Shown: one piece after another, positions 52,322 through 61,080 of the stretch
How the letters are laid out: every line of letters starts with the position of its first letter
Numbering within the stretch: the first letter of the stretch is position 1
NCBI RefSeq assembly: GCF_903645305.1
Contig: NZ_CAHJXO010000001.1
Coordinates: forward strand, 1 to 64,000
DNA: 64,000 nucleotides
From: Corynebacterium sp. Marseille-P4321
GTDB taxonomy: Bacteria > Actinomycetota > Actinomycetes > Mycobacteriales > Mycobacteriaceae
Reading direction: 5' to 3'
Program-made: the position numbers and the translations under genes
The notes under the pieces: model-generated
Database searches by the model: none
Told to the model about the DNA's origin: nothing
What the model saw: only the letters and a program-made list of their open reading frames with translations

Positions 52322-53344
52322 CTAGCTGGCAAACAGCGCAAACGCAGCGCCAGCGATGCCGAGTGCGGCGAGTACGGCTGCGATGATGCCGATTACGGCG
52401 CCGGTGTCGAGGTTCTTCACCGAGCTCTGGCCGGTCGGTGCTGTGGTGTCGTTCTCCCCGTCCTTCTCACCGGCCTCTTCTTCTACATTCTCTTCGCGTG
52501 GCTGTGAGGAGCCGACGCCGTCGTCGATGGCACCGTCTATGGCCGTGTTGTCAGCAAGCGAGGCACCACTATATGTGGTGGTCGTTTCGGCAGTGGGGAA
52601 CGCCACCGCGCCGCTCTTGCCCCGTGCGCACAGCACGCGGGCGTTTTGGAACGCGTTCTGCACCTGCTGCGCCTTACGCGCGTTCGCCACGGTTGCAGAC
52701 TGGTCGAAAGCCTCGACCCACGCCTCCAGCTGTTCGCTGTCCATGCCCGGGTACTGCTTTTTCAGATCGGCAAGCAGCTGGGTGCTTGACGGAATCGCCA
52801 TGCCACCGTCGTACAGGTCGGTCTCGCGCGGTGCGTCGATGTAGCCCTCGGTCAGGGCGATCTCCAGGTCTGCCTGGAAGTTACGTTGATCGAGGCCAGT
52901 ATTCGGGTCCGTGAACGCCTCTTCAATCAATTCGTCCACGTACCAGGAAGCGGCGGCCTCGTCGATGCCCTTTTCTTTCAGGTGGTTCACCAGAGTAGAG
53001 ATGAACCCTTCTAGGTCGTCGATCACGATTGCCTGAAAAGTAGGGTTCTGCAGTCGCTTGCGCGTAGCGTCGCCCAGTTTCTTCGCATCCGGGAAAGTAA
53101 CCTCGAAGGCGTCGAGCCATGCTGTCTCGATGAAAGAGGCGTCGTTTACAAACTCAACCTCTTCGACGAACGCGCGCTCCTCGTCGGTGAACTGGATTTC
53201 GCAGCGGTTGAAGTTCGATCCCTGCGTGGCCTCGATAGCAACGGGCCCGCTCACGACAGCCGCCTCAGCGGGTGCGACGGTGGCGACGCCGGCGAGTAGT
53301 GCGGCCCCGCAGACCGTGGCTGGGATTCTCGGATTGCTCAACAC
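52322..53344 (-). CDS. Secreted protein with C-terminal membrane anchor
   Basis: 340 residues from GTG 53344, chosen because the signal peptide VLSNPRIPATVCGAALLAGVATVAPAEA begins there; longer frames upstream are AT-rich non-coding sequence. The mature part is acidic and helical, with Cys in NRCEIQF and VLCARGKSG (possible disulphide), then a Glu/Asp/Ser-rich stalk and one membrane helix (GAVIGIIAAVLAALGIAGAAFALF) at the very end. No domain recognised. It shares its layout with the proteins at 39.9-41.1 kb. Confidence 0.7.
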   Translation of the reverse strand: MLSNPRIPATVCGAALLAGVATVAPAEAAVVSGPVAIEATQGSNFNRCEIQFTDEERAFVEEVEFVNDASFIETAWLDAFEVTFPDAKKLGDATRKRLQNPTFQAIVIDDLEGFISTLVNHLKEKGIDEAAASWYVDELIEEAFTDPNTGLDQRNFQADLEIALTEGYIDAPRETDLYDGGMAIPSSTQLLADLKKQYPGMDSEQLEAWVEAFDQSATVANARKAQQVQNAFQNARVLCARGKSGAVAFPTAETTTTYSGASLADNTAIDGAIDDGVGSSQPREENVEEEAGEKDGENDTTAPTGQSSVKNLDTGAVIGIIAAVLAALGIAGAAFALFAS

Positions 53345-53410
53345 GCGTATGAGCGTAGCGCAGCACTGGTTATATCCCCTACTCGGAGGGAACGTGAAAT
53401 ATGTCTCTAC

Positions 53411-53426
53411 CACGGAAATTCCCGTG
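53411..53426. promoter_or_regulatory. Imperfect palindrome in the upstream AT-rich region
   Basis: CACGGAAATTCCCGTG (arms CACGG and CCGTG, 6-base centre), with a further TTTCCACGGAAAA about 30 bases on. It lies 67 bases upstream of the secreted-protein gene at 53344 in a stretch of clearly lower GC. A regulator site is possible. Confidence 0.35.
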
Positions 53427-53605
53427 ATTAAAAATGTACCTGCAGGTGACGGGTGCATTATTTTCCACGGAAAAACCAAGCCGCTGGGACTAGACGGCAA
53501 TTTTGGGGGGAAAGTAGATCCGGATCAGCCAAAATTACAAAGCTGTAAGTTTGCGTTCAGCGAATTCTATGCAGTGGTTTGGATCGACGCTGAGTGGCCG
53601 GGTAG

Positions 53606-55195
53606 CTAGCGGCGGTTGAGAAGCGCCACCGCGGGACGCACGTGCTCCGCGATGCGGCTCGCGGGAGCGGCGGCGTCGCCGTACGGGGTCTCGGCGGCCA
53701 GCTTCGCCGCCACCTGGTGGGTGCCCACCGCGGGCGCGAGCACCCAGTCGTCCAACATCCACTCCGCCTGCGGCAGCGCCATCGCCGCGCCGAGCACGCC
53801 GGCGAGTACGTCACCGGACCCCGGGGTGGCCGCCCAGGAGTGGCCCGCGTCCACGGCGTGCACCAGTCCCGGGGTCACTTGCGAGGCGATGAGCGTGACA
53901 CGCCCCTTGCGCACCACGGTGCAGTCGAGCTCCGCCGCCAGCGCCACGGTTTCCTCCAGACGGTCTTGCTCCGGCAGGCCGAGCGCTTTCCGCAGCCGGG
54001 CGAACTCGCCGTCGTGCGGGGTGAGCACCGTATAGTCCTCTCGCCCATGCAGCAGATCGATGAGGTCGGGGTTATTTGCTAGGAGGGTGAGCCCGTCGGC
54101 GTCGATAAGCACTGGCACCTCCTGCTCCAACACCCACTTCAGCTCCTTAGCCGCGGAGTGGCCGGTGCCCGCGCCGGGGCCGAAGACCCAGGCCTGCACG
54201 CGGCCGACCTCGCGCAGGGTCTTGGTGGCCACCACCTCCGGGTGCGCGCGCACGACCTCCAGGGCCTGCGGGCCGGCGTAGCGCACCATCGCCGGAGTGG
54301 CGTTCACCGCGCCCGCAGTGCACAGGATTGCGGCGCCCGGGTACTGGCCGCTACCTGCGCGGATGCCTACTACTCCCCCGCTGTACTTGTCGTCGAACGC
54401 GTCCGGCTCGATATCCAGGCCGGGCGGCGGGGTGAGCGTGGCGATGCCCTTGGGTAGGTCCAGCTGCGGAACCACGGCGCGGGTTGCCGCCACCGAGATG
54501 TCCTCGGGCCCTTCGTCCATCTTGCGTTCAAGCAGCACGTCTAGCTCGTCTTTTAGCCGCCGCTCCCCGATCCCGATGTCCGCCAGCAGCTGGATCCCGC
54601 ACTGCGGCGCGAGCACGTGCGCGCGGCGCCACCCGCCGAACGTGACGGTCACATCCGCGTTGAAGTGCAGCTCCCCCGCCTCGCCGGTATCCGCCTCCAC
54701 GCCGGAGGGCACGTCCACGGCCAGCACGCGCATGAGGCTCCGGCGGTCCACCATGTAATCCACCAACGGCTCCAGCTCCTCGCGCAAGCCCGCGGTGCCG
54801 CCGATGCCGGTGATCCCGTCGATGGTCAGTGCGTAAAAGGCGCGCCAATCCGGTGCATCCAGAACCTTCCCGCCCGCGTTGCGGAACGCGGTAAGGGCGC
54901 GCTCGTGCGCCTTGCCCGCGGTGAGCAGCGCCTCCACCGCATGGCCCGCGAGTGCGAGCTCGGCGGCTGCATACAACGCGTCGCCGCCGTTGCCGCCCGG
55001 GCCCGCCAGCACCAGCACGCGCCGGGCCTGGTCGTGGTCGAAGCGCAGCGGCCACTTCAGCATCATCTCGGCCACCTGCGCCACCGCGTGGGCGGCGCTG
55101 CGCATGAGCTGATCAGGCTCCGTCTGCGCGTCCAGGAGCGGCTGCTCCGCCGCCCGGATCTCCTCGACGGTAAATGTGGTTTGGTACTGGCCCAT
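53606..55195 (-). CDS. nnr: Bifunctional NAD(P)HX epimerase/dehydratase
   Basis: 529 residues from ATG 55195. The N-terminal YjeF_N epimerase domain shows [18 protein letters not shown] (about 75) and [15 protein letters not shown] (about 180). The C-terminal ADP-dependent dehydratase domain shows [42 protein letters not shown] and [15 protein letters not shown] (catalytic Asp in GSGD). It repairs damaged hydrated NADH and NADPH in the cytoplasm. Divergent from the DUF1846 gene, 58 bases between. Confidence 0.93.
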   Translation of the reverse strand: MGQYQTTFTVEEIRAAEQPLLDAQTEPDQLMRSAAHAVAQVAEMMLKWPLRFDHDQARRVLVLAGPGGNGGDALYAAAELALAGHAVEALLTAGKAHERALTAFRNAGGKVLDAPDWRAFYALTIDGITGIGGTAGLREELEPLVDYMVDRRSLMRVLAVDVPSGVEADTGEAGELHFNADVTVTFGGWRRAHVLAPQCGIQLLADIGIGERRLKDELDVLLERKMDEGPEDISVAATRAVVPQLDLPKGIATLTPPPGLDIEPDAFDDKYSGGVVGIRAGSGQYPGAAILCTAGAVNATPAMVRYAGPQALEVVRAHPEVVATKTLREVGRVQAWVFGPGAGTGHSAAKELKWVLEQEVPVLIDADGLTLLANNPDLIDLLHGREDYTVLTPHDGEFARLRKALGLPEQDRLEETVALAAELDCTVVRKGRVTLIASQVTPGLVHAVDAGHSWAATPGSGDVLAGVLGAAMALPQAEWMLDDWVLAPAVGTHQVAAKLAAETPYGDAAAPASRIAEHVRPAVALLNRR

Positions 55196-55253
55196 GGTGA
55201 AAGGGTACGTGGGCGGGAGCTCGTCGATAAGCAAATGCCCTACTATTGCCCAC

Positions 55254-56756
55254 ATGCCGTACACGACCGGGTTCGACCGCGAGCAATACATCCAGCTGCA
55301 ATCGGAGCACATCCAACGGCGCAGGGAGGAGGTCGGCGGCAAGCTGTACCTCGAGATGGGCGGGAAGCTTTTCGACGACAACCACGCATCGCGCGTCCTG
55401 CCCGGCTTCACCCCGGACAACAAAATCGCGATGCTCGACCGGATCAAAGACGACATCGAGATCATCATCTGCTTCAACGCCGGCGACGTCGTGCGGCAAA
55501 AAATGCGCTCCGACCTGGGTATTTCCTACGAAGATGATGTGCTTAGGCTTGTCGACGTGTTCCGCGAACGCGGCTTCCTAGTAGAAAACGTGGTGTGCAC
55601 CCAGCTTGACGGGCCCGAGGGGCATAACCAGAACGTCGAAGCGTTCCTCGAGCGGCTCGGGCGCCTCGGGCTGAACGTCGCGCGCCACTACCTCATCGAC
55701 GGCTACCCCGGCGACACCACCAAAGTAGTCAGCGAAGACGGTTTCGGGCGCAACGACTACATCGAAACCACCCGCGACCTGGTGGTTGTCACCGCGCCGG
55801 GCCCCGGCTCCGGCAAGCTGGCCACCGCGCTTTCGCAGGTCTACCACGACAACACACGCGGTATCCGCTCGGGCTACGCGAAGTTCGAAACCTTCCCCAT
55901 CTGGAACCTGCCCCTGTCCCACCCCGTGAACCTCGCGTACGAAGCCGCGACCACCGACTTAGACGACATCAACGTCATCGACCAGTACCACCTCGACGCG
56001 TACGGGAAGCAGGCCACCAGCTACAACCGCGACATCGAAGTCTTCCCGCTGCTGCGCAGCCTGCTGAAGGAAGTCACCGGCGGCGAGCCGTACAAGTCCC
56101 CCACCGACATGGGCGTGAACATGGTGGGCAATTGCATTTCCGATGACGCCGCGTGCCGCCACGCCTCCGAGCAGGAAATCATCCGCCGCTACTTCGCAGC
56201 GCTCGTGGAGGAACGCCGCGCCGACACCGATTCCACAGTCTCCGACCGCAACATGACCATCATGCGCAAAGCCGACCTCAACGTGCGTGACCGCGTGGTG
56301 GTCGCGCCCGCGCTCGCGGTTGAGGAACGCACCGGCAACCCCGGTGCCGCGCTCGAGCTGCCGGACGGGCGCATCGTCACTGGCAAAACCTCCGACCTGC
56401 TCGGACCTTCCGCGGCGGTGCTGCTCAACGCGCTCAAGGAGCTTGCGGGTATCGACGATTCGGTGCACCTCCTCTCCCCAGATTCCATCGAGCCGATTCA
56501 AACCCTGAAGACCCGGCACCTCGGTTCGGTGAACCCGCGCCTGCACACCGACGAGGTTCTCATCGCACTCTCAGTTTCCGCTTCGCGGAACCCGGATGCC
56601 GCGCTGGCGCTCGAGCACCTGCGGAGCCTACGCGGATGCGACGCCCACGCGACCACCATCCTCGGGTCTGTGGACGAAGGAATCTTCCGTAACCTGGGCG
56701 TTTTGGTCACCTCCGAGCCGCGGTACTGGCGCAAGGGGTTGTACCACAAGCGCTAG
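55254..56756 (+). CDS. DUF1846 family protein
   Basis: 500 residues. [47 protein letters not shown] and [23 protein letters not shown] are hallmark DUF1846 segments; the second resembles a nucleotide-binding loop. The family is widespread in Firmicutes and Actinobacteria and its role is unknown. TACTAT at 55241-55246 is a -10 box 7 nt before the ATG, so it is probably leaderless. The 11-mer lies 9 bases before that box (55222-55232). Confidence 0.9.
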   Translation: MPYTTGFDREQYIQLQSEHIQRRREEVGGKLYLEMGGKLFDDNHASRVLPGFTPDNKIAMLDRIKDDIEIIICFNAGDVVRQKMRSDLGISYEDDVLRLVDVFRERGFLVENVVCTQLDGPEGHNQNVEAFLERLGRLGLNVARHYLIDGYPGDTTKVVSEDGFGRNDYIETTRDLVVVTAPGPGSGKLATALSQVYHDNTRGIRSGYAKFETFPIWNLPLSHPVNLAYEAATTDLDDINVIDQYHLDAYGKQATSYNRDIEVFPLLRSLLKEVTGGEPYKSPTDMGVNMVGNCISDDAACRHASEQEIIRRYFAALVEERRADTDSTVSDRNMTIMRKADLNVRDRVVVAPALAVEERTGNPGAALELPDGRIVTGKTSDLLGPSAAVLLNALKELAGIDDSVHLLSPDSIEPIQTLKTRHLGSVNPRLHTDEVLIALSVSASRNPDAALALEHLRSLRGCDAHATTILGSVDEGIFRNLGVLVTSEPRYWRKGLYHKR

Positions 56757-56841
56757 GGCTGTCTTTGGTTTCGTGTGGGGCTGCCTGATGGCTGGCTGCT
56801 GGCTGTTGCGCTGATTTCGGTTGCGGTTTAGACTCTGAGAT

Positions 56842-57183
56842 ATGCCTGAACAGCTCTCCCCGGTCGAGGCCGCGCTCGCCCAACTGAACTCCAACCTCGC
56901 GGCCGCCCGCGCCAAATCCACCGAAGACGTGGTGGTGCCCAAACAGACCGCGGTGTGGGTGCGAGACCTTCTCGAAGACATGGCGGAGGGCCGCCTCGTG
57001 CGCCCGCCAGCGCCAGACGACGAAATGACCACCCAGCAAGTGGCCAACCTCCTCGGCGTCTCGCGCCCGTTCGTGGTCAAACTCATCGACGACGGCAAGC
57101 TACCCGGCCACAAGGTGGGCACCCACCGCCGCGTACTCACCCGCGACGCCTACGAGTACAAACAGCGCCTCAACGGGAAATAG
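56842..57183 (+). CDS. Excisionase/MerR-type helix-turn-helix protein
   Basis: 113 residues. EMTTQQVANLLGVSRPFVVKLIDDGKLPGHKVGTHRRVLTRDAYEY is a clear HTH_17 DNA-binding domain. The N-terminal half is helical. Proteins of this plan are often antitoxins paired with a downstream PIN toxin, but no toxin follows here, so it stands alone. TAGACT at 56829-56834 lies 7 nt before the ATG (leaderless). Confidence 0.82.
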   Translation: MPEQLSPVEAALAQLNSNLAAARAKSTEDVVVPKQTAVWVRDLLEDMAEGRLVRPPAPDDEMTTQQVANLLGVSRPFVVKLIDDGKLPGHKVGTHRRVLTRDAYEYKQRLNGK

Positions 57184-57270
57184 GGTTTCGCTGGCGGGGT
57201 TGCCGCGGGTTGTGCAGGCGGGTTGTGCTGGCGGATTTGGTCCGGCAGGAAGCGTCGATAAGCTGCATGC

Positions 57271-58161
57271 ATGACCGAAAAGATCCTCCTGTACTACAAG
57301 TTCCAGCCCATTGCGGACCCCGACGCGGTGCGACTCTGGCAACGGGACCTGTGCGAAGGGCTCGGGCTTAAAGGGCGGATCATCATCTCCGAACACGGGA
57401 TTAACGGCACCGTGGGCGGCGACATCCGCGCCTGCAAGACCTACGCGAAGAAAACACGCGAGTACTTCAACGGCATTGAATTCAAGTGGTCCGAAGGCTC
57501 CGCCGACGACTTCCCGAAGCTCAGCGTGAAAGCCCGCGAAGAAATCGTCTCCTTCGGCGCGCCGGGCGAACTCAAGGTGGACGAAAACGGCGTAATCGGC
57601 GGGGGAGAGCACCTCACCCCGCAGCAGGTCAACGAACTCGTCGCCGCGAACCCCGACACCGTGTTCTTCGACGGACGCAACGCGCGCGAAGCCGAAATCG
57701 GACGCTTCAAGAACGCCGTGGTCCCGGACGTGGAGACCACCCACGACTTCATCGCTGAGCTGGAATCCGGCAAATACGACTGGATGAAAGACAAGCCCGT
57801 CGTGTCGTACTGCACCGGCGGCATCCGCTGCGAAGTGCTGTCCAGCCTGATGAAGAACCGCGGTTTCGAGCAGGTCTACCAAATCGACGGCGGCATCGTC
57901 CGCTACGGCGAGGCCTTCGGCAACTCCGGGCTGTGGGAAGGCTCGCTCTACGTTTTCGACAGCCGCATGCACACCGAATTCGGCGCCCCCGACGACCCCG
58001 ACTACGTGCAGCTCGGCCACTGCGAGCACTGCGGCGCGCCCACGAACACGTTCTACAACTGCGCCGAAGAGCCCGAGTGTCGGCGCCAGTACTTGAGCTG
58101 CGAGGAGTGCCGCGAGCGGAACCCGTACTGCGCGCAGCACGCGGCGCTGGCTGAGCAGTAG
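57271..58161 (+). CDS. trhO: tRNA uridine-34 hydroxylase, rhodanese-type
   Basis: 296 residues. An N-terminal ferredoxin-like domain ([18 protein letters not shown]...[16 protein letters not shown]) is followed by a rhodanese domain with [17 protein letters not shown] and active-site Cys in [16 protein letters not shown] (about 183). A Cys-rich C-terminus ([31 protein letters not shown]) fits a zinc site. This is TrhO (YceA), which makes 5-hydroxyuridine at the wobble position of tRNAs with oxygen as source. The 11-mer lies just upstream at 57253-57263. Confidence 0.93.
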   Translation: MTEKILLYYKFQPIADPDAVRLWQRDLCEGLGLKGRIIISEHGINGTVGGDIRACKTYAKKTREYFNGIEFKWSEGSADDFPKLSVKAREEIVSFGAPGELKVDENGVIGGGEHLTPQQVNELVAANPDTVFFDGRNAREAEIGRFKNAVVPDVETTHDFIAELESGKYDWMKDKPVVSYCTGGIRCEVLSSLMKNRGFEQVYQIDGGIVRYGEAFGNSGLWEGSLYVFDSRMHTEFGAPDDPDYVQLGHCEHCGAPTNTFYNCAEEPECRRQYLSCEECRERNPYCAQHAALAEQ

Positions 58162-58250
58162 GGGATCTTGCTGGTTGGGTTTGAGTGGCCGGGTCTGGGT
58201 TGTTGGGCCGGGCTGGCGGCTGGGTCGGGGTTGGTGGGCCGGGTTGCTCC

Positions 58251-58304
58251 GGTAGACCTGGATTTGCGCACCGCGGTAGACCTCGATGCCTGGTAGACCT
58301 CGAT
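58251..58304. repeat. Three short direct repeats
   Basis: GGTAGACCTSGAT occurs at 58251-58263, 58275-58287 and 58292-58304 (one base variable). They lie between trhO and the convergent membrane protein gene in about 290 bases without a gene. Purpose unclear. Confidence 0.6.
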
Positions 58305-58451
58305 TTGGCTCCAAAACCCCAGTTGGAATGTGTGTACAAGTGATCGGGGTCTAGTGCGGTCCGGTCATGGAAAGCTGAGTCCTTGTTTCGCCCCGCGCCG
58401 ATTAAGTGCCCAGCAACAGACAAGAGCTCAGCGAGCCGCCGCTCGCTACAA

Positions 58452-58931
58452 CTAAGCCAGGTCCACCGCCAGGATCCCCACTGTAAGCACCAGCCAGCCC
58501 ATGCAGAACGGGACGAGCGGGATCCAGAACACGCCCATCCACGGCATCCAGCGCTCGTAATTGTTCAGCTTGCGCACCATGATCACGGCGCAGCTGAGCA
58601 CACCGGCGATCGGGGGGATGGAGGTGAGCACCGCCCACCACGTGCGCCAACCTGGGGTGCACAGCCAGGTGGCGGTGCCTTCGCTGCACAGCGGGCCGCC
58701 TTGCATCCGCGAAATCAGGCCGAGTACCAGCGCGAACAGAAACGTCACGGCCACGGTGCCGACGCCGAAGATGATGGCGTCGCGGGTGGAGCGGCGGTTG
58801 CGTCGGTCGATCTCTAGCGGGTCCGGCTCGTCGGCGAGGTCGTCGAACGTGCGGGGTTCAGGGCGGACGCGGGAGAAGCGGTCGGCGGGGGAGTGCAGGT
58901 CGTTTTCCGGGTGGTCGCGCATGTTGGCCAA
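58452..58931 (-). CDS. Hypothetical membrane protein
   Basis: 159 residues from ATG 58931, one base after the universal stress gene ends. A charged N-terminus (RVRPEPRTFDDLADEPDPLEIDRRNRRSTRD) precedes four membrane helices, with Cys residues in GGPLCSEGTATWLCTPGW on one loop. No family recognised; actinobacterial in style. Confidence 0.68.
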   Translation of the reverse strand: MANMRDHPENDLHSPADRFSRVRPEPRTFDDLADEPDPLEIDRRNRRSTRDAIIFGVGTVAVTFLFALVLGLISRMQGGPLCSEGTATWLCTPGWRTWWAVLTSIPPIAGVLSCAVIMVRKLNNYERWMPWMGVFWIPLVPFCMGWLVLTVGILAVDLA

Positions 58932-58932
58932 C

Positions 58933-59979
58933 CTACCCCTCGTGGTCGTCGCGGCGCGGGCAGATGACCACGGGCACGGAGGCGAACCGTATGAACTCGC
59001 ACTCGCGCGAGCCGACGAACACGCTGCGCAGCTGGCCAGTGGGCTGGGAGCCGAGGCACATCAAGTCGCCCTTCTTCCACTTCACCGAGTCGATGGCGCG
59101 CTTCCAGCTTTTCGCAGCCGCCACGGAGGACTGCACGTCGAAGTGGTCCAGGCGGTCCGGGGTGAGGGCTTCTGCGACCAGCCAGGCGCGGTCGCGCGCG
59201 CGGTCGAGCATGCCGAGCGTCGCCTCGTTCCACCCGGTCGGCTGCTCGGTGTACGCGGTGGGGGAGAAGGCGATGATGCGCAGCGGCACCCCGATGTGGC
59301 AGGCCAGGGCGGTGGCGAAGTCGAGGCCGGGGAACGTCGGGTCGGCCGGGTCGGTGAACTCCGATTCGACGATGGCGTAGGTGACGCGGGTCGGACCCTT
59401 CTTCGACAGTTTCACGCCGCGAGGTGCCAGGCCGAGGGGGACGGGGGAGGAGCGCATGAGTTCGTCGGCAACAGTGGTGGGGCGGAAGCGCCCCTTCGGT
59501 GCCTTCGCGCGAGAGCCCAAGAGGATAAGGTCTGCGTCGAATTCGTTCGCGGTGGTGTGCAGCGCGCCGACGGCATCTTTCGCGTCCACGAGTTTTGCTG
59601 GCTGGTCGGCCCACTGCGTGCGCGGCAGGTGCTCTTTCAGCGCCCGCACCACGCGGGTGTGGAAAGCCTCGTTGGCCGCCTTGAGTCGCTTCTTGCGATT
59701 CTTTCCGCTGTTTCGGATGGGTTTCGTCCACGGGGCGGAGGTGGTGGACATCACCTGCACGCTCATCGGTAACGAGTGGCCGAGCCAGGCGGCGAACTCC
59801 ACGGCTTCAGTGTTCGTGGCGTCCCAACCAACTACAGCGCGTACGGGTTCATCCTCGCTGGGCAGGCGGACGAAGCTTGTCACACTGGCCGGGTCGGCTG
59901 GCTGTGCTTCGGCGGCTTGGCTGCTCAAGTCCTGCCCTCCCTGGAGGCACTCGGGGTCCACGTACACGTCGATAAGCAT
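58933..59979 (-). CDS. Universal stress protein, two USP domains
   Basis: 348 residues. The first UspA domain starts at about 45 (RAVVGWDATNTEAVEFAAWLG) and ends with ADLILLGSRAKAPKGRF...ELMRSSPVPLGLAPRG. The second begins at TRVTYAIVESEFTD and ends with DLMCLGSQPTGQLRSVFVGSRECEFIRFASVPVVICPR. The first carries the GSRxxxxxGRFxxxxxxxxxxxSxxPV nucleotide-binding pattern, the second a looser form. Stress or metabolic adaptation role, cytoplasmic. The start codon overlaps the 11-mer (ATGCTTATCGACG on the coding strand). Confidence 0.83.
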   Translation of the reverse strand: MLIDVYVDPECLQGGQDLSSQAAEAQPADPASVTSFVRLPSEDEPVRAVVGWDATNTEAVEFAAWLGHSLPMSVQVMSTTSAPWTKPIRNSGKNRKKRLKAANEAFHTRVVRALKEHLPRTQWADQPAKLVDAKDAVGALHTTANEFDADLILLGSRAKAPKGRFRPTTVADELMRSSPVPLGLAPRGVKLSKKGPTRVTYAIVESEFTDPADPTFPGLDFATALACHIGVPLRIIAFSPTAYTEQPTGWNEATLGMLDRARDRAWLVAEALTPDRLDHFDVQSSVAAAKSWKRAIDSVKWKKGDLMCLGSQPTGQLRSVFVGSRECEFIRFASVPVVICPRRDDHEG

Positions 59980-60031
59980 GCGATGCTTTGCGTGTCATCA
60001 TATGCGCCCGCCCGCAATGGGCGAAAACCCG

Positions 60032-60493
60032 CTAGGGAGTCTCGCCCTCCACGTAGGCGGCGGCGAGTTTGTCCATCACGTCTGCGAACCCCTCGAGTTT
60101 GTGCAGCGACTCGTTGTCCAGCGAGTCCAGCATTTCCGCGAGGTAGCGGGTGCGTTCCGCGCCGACGCGCTCGAGTTCCTCGCGCCCGAAATCGGTCAGC
60201 TCGACGCATACGCCGCGCCTGTCGTCCTGCGAGCGAACGCGGTGCACCAGGTCACGTTTCTCCAGCTGGTTGACGGTGTTCGACGCGGTGGGCAGGCGCA
60301 CGCCTTCTTCGTCTGCGAGCTGGCTGATACGCATGGGGCCGCGCAGGGCGAGCCGGCTGAGCACGGACAGCTGTGGCCCACTCAGATCCGAGTGTTGCGC
60401 GTGGCGGAAGTATGAGACGTACAGGCTTGTCATCGCGGGCCGAATTGCGCTGGCGATGCGCATGGCATCGGGCCTAATATGCTGCTCAGCCAT
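60032..60493 (-). CDS. MarR-family transcriptional regulator
   Basis: 153 residues from ATG 60493. The winged helix is LSGPQLSVLSRLALRGPMRISQLADEEGVRLPTASNTVNQLEKRDLVHRVRSQDDRRGVCVELTDFGREEL, with the wing DDRR typical of MarR proteins. It probably represses its own gene through the double palindrome just upstream. A MarR gene near leuS, DUF5318 and ponA is also found in mycobacteria. Confidence 0.9.
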   Translation of the reverse strand: MAEQHIRPDAMRIASAIRPAMTSLYVSYFRHAQHSDLSGPQLSVLSRLALRGPMRISQLADEEGVRLPTASNTVNQLEKRDLVHRVRSQDDRRGVCVELTDFGREELERVGAERTRYLAEMLDSLDNESLHKLEGFADVMDKLAAAYVEGETP

Positions 60494-60517
60494 AGTGTGT
60501 TGGTCCTTTCCGCGGCA

Positions 60518-60534
60518 ACCAATTTGGTGACCAA
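60518..60534. promoter_or_regulatory. Overlapping palindromes, probable MarR operator
   Basis: ACCAATTTGGT (60518-60528) and TTGGTGACCAA (60524-60534) are two perfect 11-bp dyads sharing five bases, 25 nt upstream of the MarR gene start. They are placed to control that gene, and perhaps the divergent gene at 60585. Confidence 0.6.
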
Positions 60535-60584
60535 GTTTCTGCCGCGAAACATTACCACTGTCTCCGACACTAGAATGTTCCGCG

Positions 60585-60947
60585 ATGGTCAGATACGTAC
60601 ATGAGGTCTCGCACGAGTGGCGCAGGCGCAACACGTTGCGCGCGTTTCGGCAGGGGCATGTGCTTATCGACGAGCTCTGCGACGCCGACTTTCTCTTAAG
60701 GGCGGCCGCCGAGCACCACGGGGACGCGTCGATAAGCAATTGCCCTGTGTGCGGGGAGGCGATGCGCGACGTGAAATGGGTGTACAGCGAGAAGCTCGGG
60801 CGACGGACTGGTACCGCGCGCAGCGACGACGAGATCGAACGGATGGTCGAAGAAGTTGGGCCGATCACGGTGCACGTGGTTGAGGTCTGTCAACACTGCA
60901 AATGGAACCATCTGCTGAAGGAATTCACGGCCGTCGCGGGCGAGTGA
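60585..60947 (+). CDS. DUF5318 family protein
   Basis: 120 residues. SNCPVCGEAMRDVKWVYSEKLGR and VVEVCQHCKWNHL give two CxxC pairs, a small zinc-ribbon-like protein of the DUF5318 family found beside ponA in mycobacteria and corynebacteria. TAGAAT at 60571-60576 lies 8 nt before the ATG (leaderless). An inverted pair of the 11-mer (60662-60672 and 60727-60737) lies inside the gene, coding LIDEL and DASIS. Confidence 0.85.
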   Translation: MVRYVHEVSHEWRRRNTLRAFRQGHVLIDELCDADFLLRAAAEHHGDASISNCPVCGEAMRDVKWVYSEKLGRRTGTARSDDEIERMVEEVGPITVHVVEVCQHCKWNHLLKEFTAVAGE

Positions 60948-61080
60948 GGCGCCAGCTGCGATTGCTGGTATGTGAATGTCGGGTGGGCGGGTAGTGTGTC
61001 CGATAGCAATTGAGTAGGTCAATAACGCCCGCGCCGCCCACTCTTGCGGGGCAGCAGGGCGGAAATGTGCAGGGAAACGC

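Larger units (their letters stand above)
3001..60737. repeat. Dispersed 11-mer CGTCGATAAGC, 22 copies
   Basis: Plus-strand copies start at 8137, 22240, 25288, 31661, 33681, 35282, 35506, 36908, 43756, 46398, 50492, 54100, 55222, 57253, 59967 and 60727. Minus-strand copies (GCTTATCGACG) start at 3001, 5110, 25480, 32783, 46023 and 60662. About 0.03 copies are expected by chance in 64 kb for equal base use. The following bases are often AA then NTGC. Copies fall both in genes (in sense and antisense) and between them. Confidence 0.85.

Noticed and set aside
3001-60737. The 11-mer read as a DnaA box or parS site
   Set aside because: TTATCGACG differs at two positions from the DnaA consensus TTATNCACA, and the invariant flanking GC is not part of a DnaA box. 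It does not resemble the parS palindrome. Both also occur in clusters, unlike this spread.
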